A program made the translations under genes and the position numbers. A stretch of DNA of 64,000 nucleotides from JAAOIF01 sp965217125 (lineage in GTDB: Bacteria; Pseudomonadota; Gammaproteobacteria; PS1; Pseudothioglobaceae). Positions 16,725 to 24,412 of the stretch are shown one piece after another (the stretch's first letter is position 1; each line of letters starts with the position of its first letter). Below the pieces are notes generated by a model. It did no database searches, was not told where the DNA came from, and was given only the letters and a program-made list of their open reading frames with translations. The DNA is taken from NCBI GenBank assembly GCA_965217125.1, contig OZ244244.1, forward strand, positions 1,886,999 to 1,950,998, given 5' to 3'.

Positions 16725-18719
16725 TTATAAAAGTGGGATAATCAAAATTGCTACAATATTCATAATTTTAATTAGTGGGTTGATGGCAGGGCCGGCGGTG
16801 TCTTTGTAAGGGTCGCCGACTGTGTCGCCAGTTATTGCGGCTTTGTGGGCATCAGAGCCTTTGCCGCCGCAGTTGCCATCTTCGATGTATTTTTTTGCAT
16901 TGTCCCATGCGCCGCCGCCGGTGGTCATGGAAATGGCAACAAAAATGCCGGTTGCAATCGAGCCGATTAATAAGCCACCTAACGCCTCAGCGCCGAGCAA
17001 TAAGCCAACTGTGACTGGGAATAGAATTGGCAAGATGGATGGCAATACCATCTCTTTAATAGCGGACTTGGTTAGCATATCAACAGCCTTAGAGTAGTCT
17101 GGTTTTTGTGTGTAATCCATGATGCCGGGCATTTCTCTAAACTGACGGCGCACTTCATTGACAATGCCGCCTGCTGCACGACCAACGGCTTCCATCGCCA
17201 TAGCGCCGAATAAGTAAGGCACTAAACCGCCTAAGAATAGCCCGATGATAACGCGATAGTCGGATAAATCGAAAAAAGTTTTGCTAGCGCCGCCAAGTGA
17301 ATTGGTGAAATCAGCAAATAATACCAATGCCGCCAGGCCAGCAGAGCCAATTGCATAGCCTTTGGTTACTGCTTTGGTGGTATTACCAACTGCGTCTAAT
17401 GGGTCGGTAATGTTGCGAATTTCTTCAGGCAATTCTGCCATTTCAGCAATACCACCAGCATTGTCAGTAATAGGGCCATAAGCGTCTAATGCCACAATTA
17501 CCCCCGCCATTGATAGCATCGCTGTTGCCGCAATCGCAATCGCATATAAGCCGCCTAAATTATGTGCGCCCCAAATACTAATACATACTGCCAATACTGG
17601 AAATGCAGTGGATTTCATAGATAAGCCTAAGCCAGCAATAACATTAGTGCCATCACCCGTTGATGAGGCATTGGCAATATGGCGCACTGGACTGTATTCG
17701 GTTGAGGTGTAATATTCTGTAACCACAACCATTACTGCGGTTAGTAGCAAACCGATGAGCGAAGCGTAGAATAAATTCACCCCCATGCCCATATTGACAG
17801 TAATAAAATAAAATGCAATTGCTGCTAACACGGCAGAAACAATCAGGCCTTTATACAGCGCCCCCATAATCGAGCCATTTTCTGAGATTTTGACAAATAA
17901 AGTGCCAATGATAGAGGCAATAATTGATACTGCACCTAAGGCGAGCGGGTAAAGTATAGCATTATCAGGTGCATCTGCTAAGATTCCGCCTAATAACATA
18001 GTGGCAATAATGGTTACTGCATAAGTTTCAAATAGGTCAGCTGCCATGCCTGCACAATCACCAACATTATCACCAACATTATCAGCAATCACGGCTGGAT
18101 TGCGTGGGTCATCTTCTGGAATTCCAGCTTCAACTTTACCAACTATATCAGCGCCAACATCAGCACCTTTGGTGAAAATACCACCGCCTAAACGCGCAAA
18201 GATTGAAATCAGTGAAGCGCCAAAGGCAAGACCAATCAGCGCATGCAAGGCATTTATTTGTGTTACGCCAAATGCTAACATAGCAGCATAATAGCCCGAT
18301 ACTCCAAGTAATGCTAAGCCAACCACAAGCATACCTGTTACTGCACCACCTTTGAATGCTATTTGGAAGGCAGCGTTAACGCCATCTTTAGCGGCCTCAG
18401 CTGTGCGTGAGTTAGATTTGACTGATACTTTCATACCAATATAACCAGTTGCACCTGATAGCACTGCACCAATTAAGAAGCCAAGACCAACAGCAACACC
18501 TAAAAAATAAGTAATGACAACCAATAAAAGCACACCAACAATAGAGATTGTTGTGTATTGACGATTTAGATAAGCACTTGCGCCCTGTGCAATAGCATCT
18601 GCTATTTCCTTCATTTTATCGTTGCCTGCTGATTGTTTGTTAATCCAAGAGATGATAAATAGACCGTATAAAACAGCAATTATTGAGGCAGCAATGGCTA
18701 ATATGAGTATGTTGTTCAC
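16725..18719 (-). CDS. hppA: Membrane-bound proton-translocating pyrophosphatase, K+-independent type
   Basis: Hydrolyses PPi and pumps H+ across the inner membrane. 664 residues with about 16 transmembrane segments. The catalytic region has DVGADIVGKVEAGIPEDDPR and NVGDNVGDCAGMAADLFE, binding Mg-PPi. The sequence GNTTKA carries Lys where K+-dependent members have Ala, which marks the K+-independent subfamily. The start is GTG with an AAGGA SD. The product would pair functionally with the PPi-dependent phosphofructokinase encoded 1.2 kb away. Confidence 0.95.
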   Translation of the reverse strand: MNNILILAIAASIIAVLYGLFIISWINKQSAGNDKMKEIADAIAQGASAYLNRQYTTISIVGVLLLVVITYFLGVAVGLGFLIGAVLSGATGYIGMKVSVKSNSRTAEAAKDGVNAAFQIAFKGGAVTGMLVVGLALLGVSGYYAAMLAFGVTQINALHALIGLAFGASLISIFARLGGGIFTKGADVGADIVGKVEAGIPEDDPRNPAVIADNVGDNVGDCAGMAADLFETYAVTIIATMLLGGILADAPDNAILYPLALGAVSIIASIIGTLFVKISENGSIMGALYKGLIVSAVLAAIAFYFITVNMGMGVNLFYASLIGLLLTAVMVVVTEYYTSTEYSPVRHIANASSTGDGTNVIAGLGLSMKSTAFPVLAVCISIWGAHNLGGLYAIAIAATAMLSMAGVIVALDAYGPITDNAGGIAEMAELPEEIRNITDPLDAVGNTTKAVTKGYAIGSAGLAALVLFADFTNSLGGASKTFFDLSDYRVIIGLFLGGLVPYLFGAMAMEAVGRAAGGIVNEVRRQFREMPGIMDYTQKPDYSKAVDMLTKSAIKEMVLPSILPILFPVTVGLLLGAEALGGLLIGSIATGIFVAISMTTGGGAWDNAKKYIEDGNCGGKGSDAHKAAITGDTVGDPYKDTAGPAINPLIKIMNIVAILIIPLL

Positions 18720-18871
18720 TTTTTTCCTTGTTGATAATAATAAAATCCGAGTAATTATAGTTTAATTCTAATGTTATTGTAAGTTTTATTGCACTAAATT
18801 GCTATTGTATTTATTGCCAAATTGTGGTTTAATGTAACTGTTTTTATTGTTACTAACTTGAGGAGAAATTT

Positions 18872-19240
18872 ATGTTAAATATAATGAATAATTGCCCCTA
18901 CACTTTGTTAATTGGGCGTGTGTGCTTGGTGTTGATTTATTTTATCGGCGGGCTGAGTTTGTTGTCTGGTAATATTCCAATTGATTACGCTGCTTCTAAA
19001 GGTATGCCAGAGTTTTTGGTGTGGATTGGGTTTGGCATTAAGTTATGTGCCGGGGCTTTGGTGATTGTTGGCTATCAAACACGCATTGCTGCGTTGGCAT
19101 TGGTGCTGTTTACGGTGATTACTGCGGTTATGTTCCATAATTTATTTGGCACTATTTTTATGAAAGAAGTCTCAATGATTGGTGGTTTGCTGATTTTAGC
19201 AGCAACAGGTGCAGGTAAATTTAGTATTGACGGCAAGTAG
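18872..19240 (+). CDS. DoxX-like small membrane protein
   Basis: 122 residues with four hydrophobic helices, similar to the DoxX/YqjF group: GRVCLVLIYFIGGLSLL near the N-terminus, then PEFLVWIGFGIKLCAGALVIVGY and a final GGLLILAATGAGKFSID. DoxX proteins are linked to thiosulfate:quinone oxidoreductase in some archaea, but this bacterial subgroup has no settled function. The SD is GGAGAA before the ATG at 18872. It is convergent with adk; a self-complementary sequence at 19242-19257 in the short gap might act as a weak terminator. Confidence 0.75.
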   Translation: MLNIMNNCPYTLLIGRVCLVLIYFIGGLSLLSGNIPIDYAASKGMPEFLVWIGFGIKLCAGALVIVGYQTRIAALALVLFTVITAVMFHNLFGTIFMKEVSMIGGLLILAATGAGKFSIDGK

Positions 19241-19263
19241 TTTTTAATCGATTAAAATCAAAT

Positions 19264-19914
19264 CTATCCTAAGTTGGCATAAACGCGCTGTTTTACTTCA
19301 TCAAGCGAGCCAACGCCATTTGCCGCACCGTATTTTGGCGCGTTATTATCATTGTTCATCCACGACCGGTAATAATCAACCAAAGGCTGTGTTTGTTGGT
19401 GATAGACCTGTAAACGAGAACGAACTGTGTCTTCATTGTCATCGGCGCGTTGCACTAAATCTTCGCCAGTAATATCATCCTTGTCTTCCACTTTAGGTGG
19501 ATTATAAATAATGTGATAAGTGCGACCTGAGGCAAGATGCGCACGGCGACCAGACATACGCGCCACAATATCTTCATCAGGCACTTGGATTTCCACCACA
19601 AAATCAATCTTAACGCCATCGGTTTTTAAGGCCTCAGCTTGTGCAATCGTGCGTGGAAAGCCGTCTAATAAAAAGCCATTTTTGCAATCATCTTGGGTGA
19701 TGCGTTGTTTTACCAAGCCGATAATAATATCATCAGATACTAAACCACCTGCATCCATCACTTTTTTAGCCGCAATGCCGAGTTTTGTGCCGGCCTTAAC
19801 CGCAGCGCGTAACATATCGCCTGTTGAGATTTGTGGAATAGTGTATTTTGCACAAATATTAGTTGCTTGAGTGCCTTTGCCTGCGCCCGGAGGACCTAAT
19901 AGAATAATGTTCAT
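19264..19914 (-). CDS. adk: Adenylate kinase
   Basis: Interconverts ATP + AMP and 2 ADP. Motifs: P-loop LGPPGAGKGTQA at the N-terminus, STGDMLRAAV (AMP site), LLDGFPRTIAQAEAL, the GRRAHLASGRTYH LID region without zinc cysteines, and RADDNEDTVRSRL. 216 residues is the long LID form. It follows pfp after 12 bases, with an AGGAG SD in the gap, so both are probably on one message. Confidence 0.97.
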   Translation of the reverse strand: MNIILLGPPGAGKGTQATNICAKYTIPQISTGDMLRAAVKAGTKLGIAAKKVMDAGGLVSDDIIIGLVKQRITQDDCKNGFLLDGFPRTIAQAEALKTDGVKIDFVVEIQVPDEDIVARMSGRRAHLASGRTYHIIYNPPKVEDKDDITGEDLVQRADDNEDTVRSRLQVYHQQTQPLVDYYRSWMNNDNNAPKYGAANGVGSLDEVKQRVYANLG

Positions 19915-19926
19915 TTTGCTCCTTTA

Positions 19927-21171
19927 TTAAACTTCAAATGATGGTAGTTTTTTTGCTACCATCTGTTTTTTCATCACCACATAATCAGGCAAGCCATTTT
20001 TATATGGAGGATAATTTTCGCCCTCAATCAGCGGCTGTAAATATTGACGACAAGCGTCAGTAATGCCAAAACCATCCTCAGAAATGTATTCTGTTGGCAT
20101 CATTTTTTCAACATTGGCAATGTCTTTCAGCTCGCCTAAACCAATTTTCCAAGTATATGGATTGTTACCGGTGCGAATAATAGCTGGCATCACAGAATTT
20201 TTGCCTTCAAGTGCCATATTAACCGCCGCCATGCCCAATGCGTAGGCTTGTTCAACATCAGATTCACTTGACAGATGGCGCGCCGCGCGTTGCAGATAAT
20301 CTGCCACCGCCCAGTGGTATTTGTAGCCAAGTTCGTCTTTAATCAAATTAGCAACCACCGGTGCCACACCGCCAAGTTGTGCATGACCAAAATCATCACG
20401 CGTGCCTTGTTCTGCTAAGAAACGACCATCGCCCCATTTTGTGCCCTCAGAAACAACGATGCTGCAATAGCCAAATTGTTTAACATTATTATCAACTTTG
20501 GCGAGAAATTTTGCTTGGTCAAAATCAATCTCTGGGAATAAAATAACCACAGGAATTGAATCATCTAACAAACCGCCAGCCGCCGCAATCCAGCCTGCAT
20601 GACGACCCATAACCTCTAATACAAAAATCTTGGTTGAAGTCGCGCACATTGAGGCAACATCAAAACTAGCTTCCATAGTAGAAACCGCAATATACTTCGC
20701 CACCGAGCCAAAGCCTGGGCAATTATCGGTAACCGGCAAGTCGTTATCCACCGTTTTAGGTATGTGAATGGCTTGAATAGGGTAGCCCATAGACTCAGAA
20801 AGTTGCGATACTTTCAGGCAAGTATCGGCTGAATCACCGCCACCGTTATAGAAAAAATAAGCAATATTATGTGCTTTAAAAACCTCAATCAATCTTTCAT
20901 ATTCCGCCTTATTTGCCTCTAAAGATTTCATCTTATAACGACAAGAACCAAAACCGCCAGAAGGCGTGTGTTTAAGGGCTGCAATATCGCTGCTTGATTC
21001 TTTGGAAGTGTCAATTAAGTTTTCAGTGAGTGCGCCGATAATGCCGTTTTGACCAGCATAAACTGTGCCAATTTTGTCTGTATGTTGGCGCGCAGTTTCA
21101 ATAACCCCACAAGCAGAAGCGTTAATCACAGCAGTTACCCCGCCAGATTGCGCGTAAAAAGCGTTTTTCAT
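19927..21171 (-). CDS. pfp: Pyrophosphate-dependent 6-phosphofructokinase
   Basis: Phosphorylates fructose 6-phosphate reversibly with PPi instead of ATP. 414 residues. Two specificity positions point to PPi: the loop reads GGGDS, with Asp where ATP enzymes have Gly104 (GGDGS), and PKTVDND, with Lys where ATP enzymes have Gly124. EVMGRHAGW is the substrate-binding motif. In sulfur-oxidising symbionts such enzymes are proposed to act in the Calvin cycle and glycolysis, producing PPi for HppA. It forms a likely operon with adk. Confidence 0.94.
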   Translation of the reverse strand: MKNAFYAQSGGVTAVINASACGVIETARQHTDKIGTVYAGQNGIIGALTENLIDTSKESSSDIAALKHTPSGGFGSCRYKMKSLEANKAEYERLIEVFKAHNIAYFFYNGGGDSADTCLKVSQLSESMGYPIQAIHIPKTVDNDLPVTDNCPGFGSVAKYIAVSTMEASFDVASMCATSTKIFVLEVMGRHAGWIAAAGGLLDDSIPVVILFPEIDFDQAKFLAKVDNNVKQFGYCSIVVSEGTKWGDGRFLAEQGTRDDFGHAQLGGVAPVVANLIKDELGYKYHWAVADYLQRAARHLSSESDVEQAYALGMAAVNMALEGKNSVMPAIIRTGNNPYTWKIGLGELKDIANVEKMMPTEYISEDGFGITDACRQYLQPLIEGENYPPYKNGLPDYVVMKKQMVAKKLPSFEV

Positions 21172-21201
21172 ATTGGTTTCTTAAAAATCAAAAAGCGATA
21201 A

Positions 21202-21663
21202 TTATACTGATAAAATGCTTTTAAGTTTTGCAAAACTTTGGCTTAAATTAACTGAAAACTGCTTTGCCAATAATAGGTTTTCAAATAATTGTTTGTTATC
21301 ATCAACATATTCATATATTAATTTATTGCGTAATAAACGCATATCAACCCACGAGGCTGCATCGTCAATAATGCCCAATTGTTCTAACCTATGTAGATTG
21401 TCAATTGCAGTTTTAGGGATTTCATTTGAATGTTTTAAAAAAAGTGGCAATAATTTATCGACAAATATATCTTGCATGCGTGAAAATTTGGTTACAAATG
21501 ATTCTAAGCGGTCGATACCTTCAGGTGTTTTTAATGTCTTTTCCAGCCACTCAATATCCAGATTGTCGCTGCTAAACAAACGCCCAACAACGCCTTTTAC
21601 TAAAGTATCTTGTTTATCAAGAATACTAATAATTTGAACAATTCATGGTGCTAGGTCTTTCAT
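21202..21663 (-). pseudogene. HEPN-like partner of the MNT gene, interrupted by an in-frame TGA
   Basis: An ATG overlapping the upstream MNT stop (ATGA, 21660-21663) opens a frame that reads MKDLAP and then meets TGA at 21643-21645. Past this stop the same frame continues as IVQIISILDKQDTLVKG without further stops to 21202, 153 residues in all. This suggests a TGG to TGA change. A shorter product could start at TTG 21579 (125 residues). The HEPN RX4-6H motif reads RNKLIYEY, with Tyr at the expected His. Cytosolic, alpha-helical. Probably a defunct HepT-type toxin. Confidence 0.6.
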
Positions 21664-21959
21664 AATAAAATGCCAGTTTTAAGTGCATGTTGCACAATAG
21701 CGTTAGGCGTTTGCTGAGGCTCCAAAGTAATAATATCGATTTTTTGTTCGCCTAATTGTTGTTGTAGGAGCGTGTTAAAGCGCAAAACTTTTTTAGCTAA
21801 ATGAGTGGTTTTTTCATTGAATTGTAAAAACAAATCAATATCACCACCCTTTTGCATATTATCCACTCTTGAGCCAAAAAGCCAAACTAAAGCCTTGCCA
21901 TCAAAATGCTCAATAGCCGTTTGTTTAATCACAGTCCGTTGAAAATCACTCAGTCTCAT
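21660..21959 (-). CDS. MNT-type minimal nucleotidyltransferase
   Basis: 99-residue nucleotidyltransferase domain. The pol-beta motif is LVWLFGSRVDNMQKGGDIDLFL, split here as GSR then DIDLF with the two metal-binding Asp residues, and a third Asp lies in KIDIIT. Members paired with HEPN proteins can AMPylate and silence the toxin (MntA/HepT). The catalytic residues look intact although the partner gene just downstream is damaged. Confidence 0.85.
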   Translation of the reverse strand: MRLSDFQRTVIKQTAIEHFDGKALVWLFGSRVDNMQKGGDIDLFLQFNEKTTHLAKKVLRFNTLLQQQLGEQKIDIITLEPQQTPNAIVQHALKTGILL

Positions 21960-22016
21960 GCACTAAATTTTAGCATATCTTGTTGTTTATTGTGAAGCCT
22001 GTCCAATCAATATCAG

Positions 22017-22073
22017 TTACTAATTTTCCGCCCAGCAATGTCAATCTTTCAACTTGTGAAAATTGGGCTAAAT
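22017..22073 (-). pseudogene. Relic of a YfcE-like phosphoesterase gene
   Basis: 57 bases match 26794-26850 inside the intact phosphoesterase gene at about 49 of 57 positions. Translated, the relic reads LAQFSQVERLTLLGGKLV against LTQFSAIEKLTLPGGKLV. No remaining start, metal motifs or stop frame of the family surround it. It looks like a surviving scrap of a duplicated or displaced gene copy. Confidence 0.75.
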
Positions 22074-22091
22074 TTATTGAGCGTAGTGCCT

Positions 22092-23618
22092 TTATTTGGT
22101 ATTTTCAATAGCGCAAGTTACTATGTCTTTCCAACGATGATAAACCACAAAAATACTGTTGTTTTTTTCAGTCCTTACTTGGGCGTTTGGCATGCTTTGT
22201 TTGACTATTTTATTGATGCTTTTACCGTTGGAAGTGTAAAAAACCACAGGCTGTTTAATATTCTGAGGGTTAAAATAAATATTTTGGTTAAGCAGCATAT
22301 GCAATTCATTGGTTGTTGCTTTTCCAAACCCCTGAGCATTGGATTCATTAATATTAGCAATCATGGTTTGGGTTAAGTTTTCATCCTCCATAGTTTGTAG
22401 ATTTTTGTTATATGCAAATGGGTAAAGCCTTCTTGAAAAATTCATTGAATCGCCCAATATGACTTTAGACATTGATAATTTTAAAATTTTTCTAAGTAGT
22501 TTTGGGTAGTTTTTACAAAGCTTGAATCCAGTTTTTACTAAAATGCCGGCATCAAATGTGTTGATATTATTTGCAAAAAACGGTAACGAATAAACACCAA
22601 CTACGACTTTATTGATTGTGTTAGGCAGCACCTCAGCTGCTGCCAAAGCAAAAGTAGCGCCATAGCCAACGCCAACAATAGCAACTGATTCCAATTTTAG
22701 GTGTTCAAGTAATTGCCCTAAGTCGTCTATCCAACTTTGAATCGTGTAGTTTTTATCCATACTAGAGCGTCCATATTCAGGACGATCAGGGCAAATCAAA
22801 CGAATGTTAAGACTTTTAATGATGCTGGTGTCAGGGTGATTAGAATAGCGTGATTGAAACAAACTATGGCACAAAATCAAGGGCTTGCCTGATAAATTGC
22901 CACTTTCACACCATGCTAAAGTCCTGCCATCTTTAAGTGTTAGTGTTTGGGTTTTTTGCAAAGTAACATCATTTTCTTCAAGATTGTTGAAAAATGGAAT
23001 TTTATAAATTTTGCTAATCAATGTTTGCTGTGTAGCACAGTTGCTTTTACGCAAAATAGTTTTGACTTGGTTACGCACTGTATGAATGCTACGGAATTGT
23101 TTTTCACTAATCTTACTAATACTTAAACCTTGCAATAAATGAATACAAATATTTTTTTCGGTTTTTGAAAGTTGCCATTCTGCAAATAATGGCGAATCGG
23201 TTATTTTTTCTTCACTATTAGCAACAATCAGCAAATTGTGTTCAATTTTAAACAAAAAATAATGTTGTTTTGATTTTTTAATGTGCTGGCATGTTAAGTT
23301 GCTTGTGCTTAATTGCTGCAAATCATCACTTAGAAATAAACACTTTTGCGCACTTTGGTTAAGTGGCGTAATATCCCCATGATTGTCGTAAAAACAAGCA
23401 AAAGGCAAGTGCCCAATAATGCTTTCAAACGCCTTTTGTTTGTTGCTTAAATTTTGTTCTTTATCGACCCAATCATTAGCATTATCTAAGTGCCAATTAA
23501 GTTCTTTTAGAAAATCATCATCTTGCAGATAAGCGCTAGCATCAATAAAAAAATTCTCCCAATATTGACCATCTTTTGTCATTTGGTAGAGCTGTTTTAT
23601 GATGTCTTGCTTGCTCAT
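22092..23618 (-). CDS. LuxR-type regulator fused to a nucleophile-less alpha/beta-hydrolase domain
   Basis: 508 residues. An N-terminal region (about 1-135) includes a PAS-like stretch (FACFYDNHGDITPLNQSA). Next comes a LuxR/GerE-type helix-turn-helix (about 150-205: LSKTEKNICIHLLQG, HTVRNQVKTILRKS). The C-terminal half (about 225-505) is an alpha/beta-hydrolase: PLILCHSLFQSRYSN, RLICPDRPEYGRSS, and the nucleophile elbow, which reads GVGYG (316-320) with Gly where Ser is expected. The usual acid is not obvious either (TSNGKS), while a His remains near the C-terminus (about 494). The domain could therefore sense a small ligand rather than hydrolyse it. The DNA target is unknown. Confidence 0.8.
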   Translation of the reverse strand: MSKQDIIKQLYQMTKDGQYWENFFIDASAYLQDDDFLKELNWHLDNANDWVDKEQNLSNKQKAFESIIGHLPFACFYDNHGDITPLNQSAQKCLFLSDDLQQLSTSNLTCQHIKKSKQHYFLFKIEHNLLIVANSEEKITDSPLFAEWQLSKTEKNICIHLLQGLSISKISEKQFRSIHTVRNQVKTILRKSNCATQQTLISKIYKIPFFNNLEENDVTLQKTQTLTLKDGRTLAWCESGNLSGKPLILCHSLFQSRYSNHPDTSIIKSLNIRLICPDRPEYGRSSMDKNYTIQSWIDDLGQLLEHLKLESVAIVGVGYGATFALAAAEVLPNTINKVVVGVYSLPFFANNINTFDAGILVKTGFKLCKNYPKLLRKILKLSMSKVILGDSMNFSRRLYPFAYNKNLQTMEDENLTQTMIANINESNAQGFGKATTNELHMLLNQNIYFNPQNIKQPVVFYTSNGKSINKIVKQSMPNAQVRTEKNNSIFVVYHRWKDIVTCAIENTK

Positions 23619-23647
23619 AAGTAAATCTTAATTGCAAAAAAATACAT

Positions 23648-23677
23648 ACTTTAACATATTTTTATATATGTTAAAGT
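23648..23677. repeat. 12-bp inverted repeat upstream of the LuxR-hydrolase gene
   Basis: Arms 23648-23659 and 23666-23677 are perfectly complementary around a six-base centre. The site lies 30 bases upstream of the regulator's start and could be an operator. Read leftwards it is also followed by a T run, so it might instead terminate the remnant gene at 23699. Confidence 0.6.
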
Positions 23678-23698
23678 TGTCATAACCCTTTTATTTAA

Positions 23699-23863
23699 TC
23701 AAAACGCCACACCAAAACCTATTCCGTAAGTTTTTTCTTTAAGGTCATAATTGGATAATCTGCTTAAATAACCGTTGTGATAGCGAATTAATAAACTATC
23801 AAAAGGGAAATCGTCCTTGCCTATTTCTATCCCGTCTTTGCTGTATATGTCTAATTCTGCATC
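23699..23863 (-). pseudogene. C-terminal remnant of an outer-membrane beta-barrel protein
   Basis: The frame reads LDAELDIYSKDGIEIG and ends TYGIGFGVAF with a terminal Phe, as outer-membrane barrel proteins do. Upstream the reading frame runs straight into repeat element A, so the gene body is missing. It was probably cut by insertion of the repeat. I do not recognise the family; a PagL-like or generic porin-type barrel is possible. Confidence 0.45.
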
Positions 23864-23865
23864 CA

Positions 23866-24330
23866 AACAAACGATATGGTACAAAAAAATACACAAACAG
23901 TTCTAATAACACTACTCTTGACTTGCTCTCTGTTTAGATGCGACTGAAGTCGCATTACCAACCGCACAAACAAAGCTAATGAGCAGAGGGCAGAAAACAG
24001 AAGACAGAAAACAGAGGGCAGAAAACAGAAAACAGAACAGAGCAATAGCAAACCTAATAGCACCGCTCTTGCTCTGTCCTCTGCTTTCTGCCCTCTGACC
24101 TCTGCCCAACACCAACAAATCTAATTACGCCCCAATCCTCAATGTGAAAGTGGCAAAAATCGCCGTCCAGGCGATAGGGCGAAGCCCGATTTTGATAAAC
24201 TATATAGGGTGGGGTCTTAGGGGAGGGCCTTCGAGTTCTCGAGTTGAGGCACACTCTACCCAGCCCTCCCCTAAACAGACGATATTATATAAAAAATACA
24301 CAAACAGTTCTAATGGCATTGCTCTTGATT
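23866..24330 (+). repeat. Structured repeat element, copy A
   Basis: No gene lies here. The element begins and ends with a related segment containing ACACAAACAGTTCTAAT (23890-23906 and 24297-24313), forming terminal direct repeats. Inside are a small hairpin with an 8-base stem (23938-23955), a purine-rich block of CAGAGGGCAGAAAACAG-type units (about 23981-24040) matched by a complementary pyrimidine block (about 24077-24106), two short hairpins around 24159-24188, and an 11-base-pair stem (24218-24228 with 24263-24273). A similar element lies inverted at 26170-26520. Confidence 0.85.
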
Positions 24331-24412
24331 TGCTTTGCTCTTAAAAATCAAGTGATACTGACCCATTTGATTTTTACTTGTAATCACGGTTTTTTAGCTT
24401 TTTGAATTAATA

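Noticed and set aside
21643..21645. TGA read as selenocysteine or tryptophan in the HEPN-like gene
   Set aside because: TGA is used as a normal stop in many genes here (rarA, apbE, ruvX) and no selenocysteine insertion element is evident downstream; a nonsense mutation is simpler.
23981..24040. Repeated purine-rich units resembling a CRISPR array
   Set aside because: Units are short, unevenly spaced and have no unique spacers; they belong to the structured repeat element and no cas gene is nearby.
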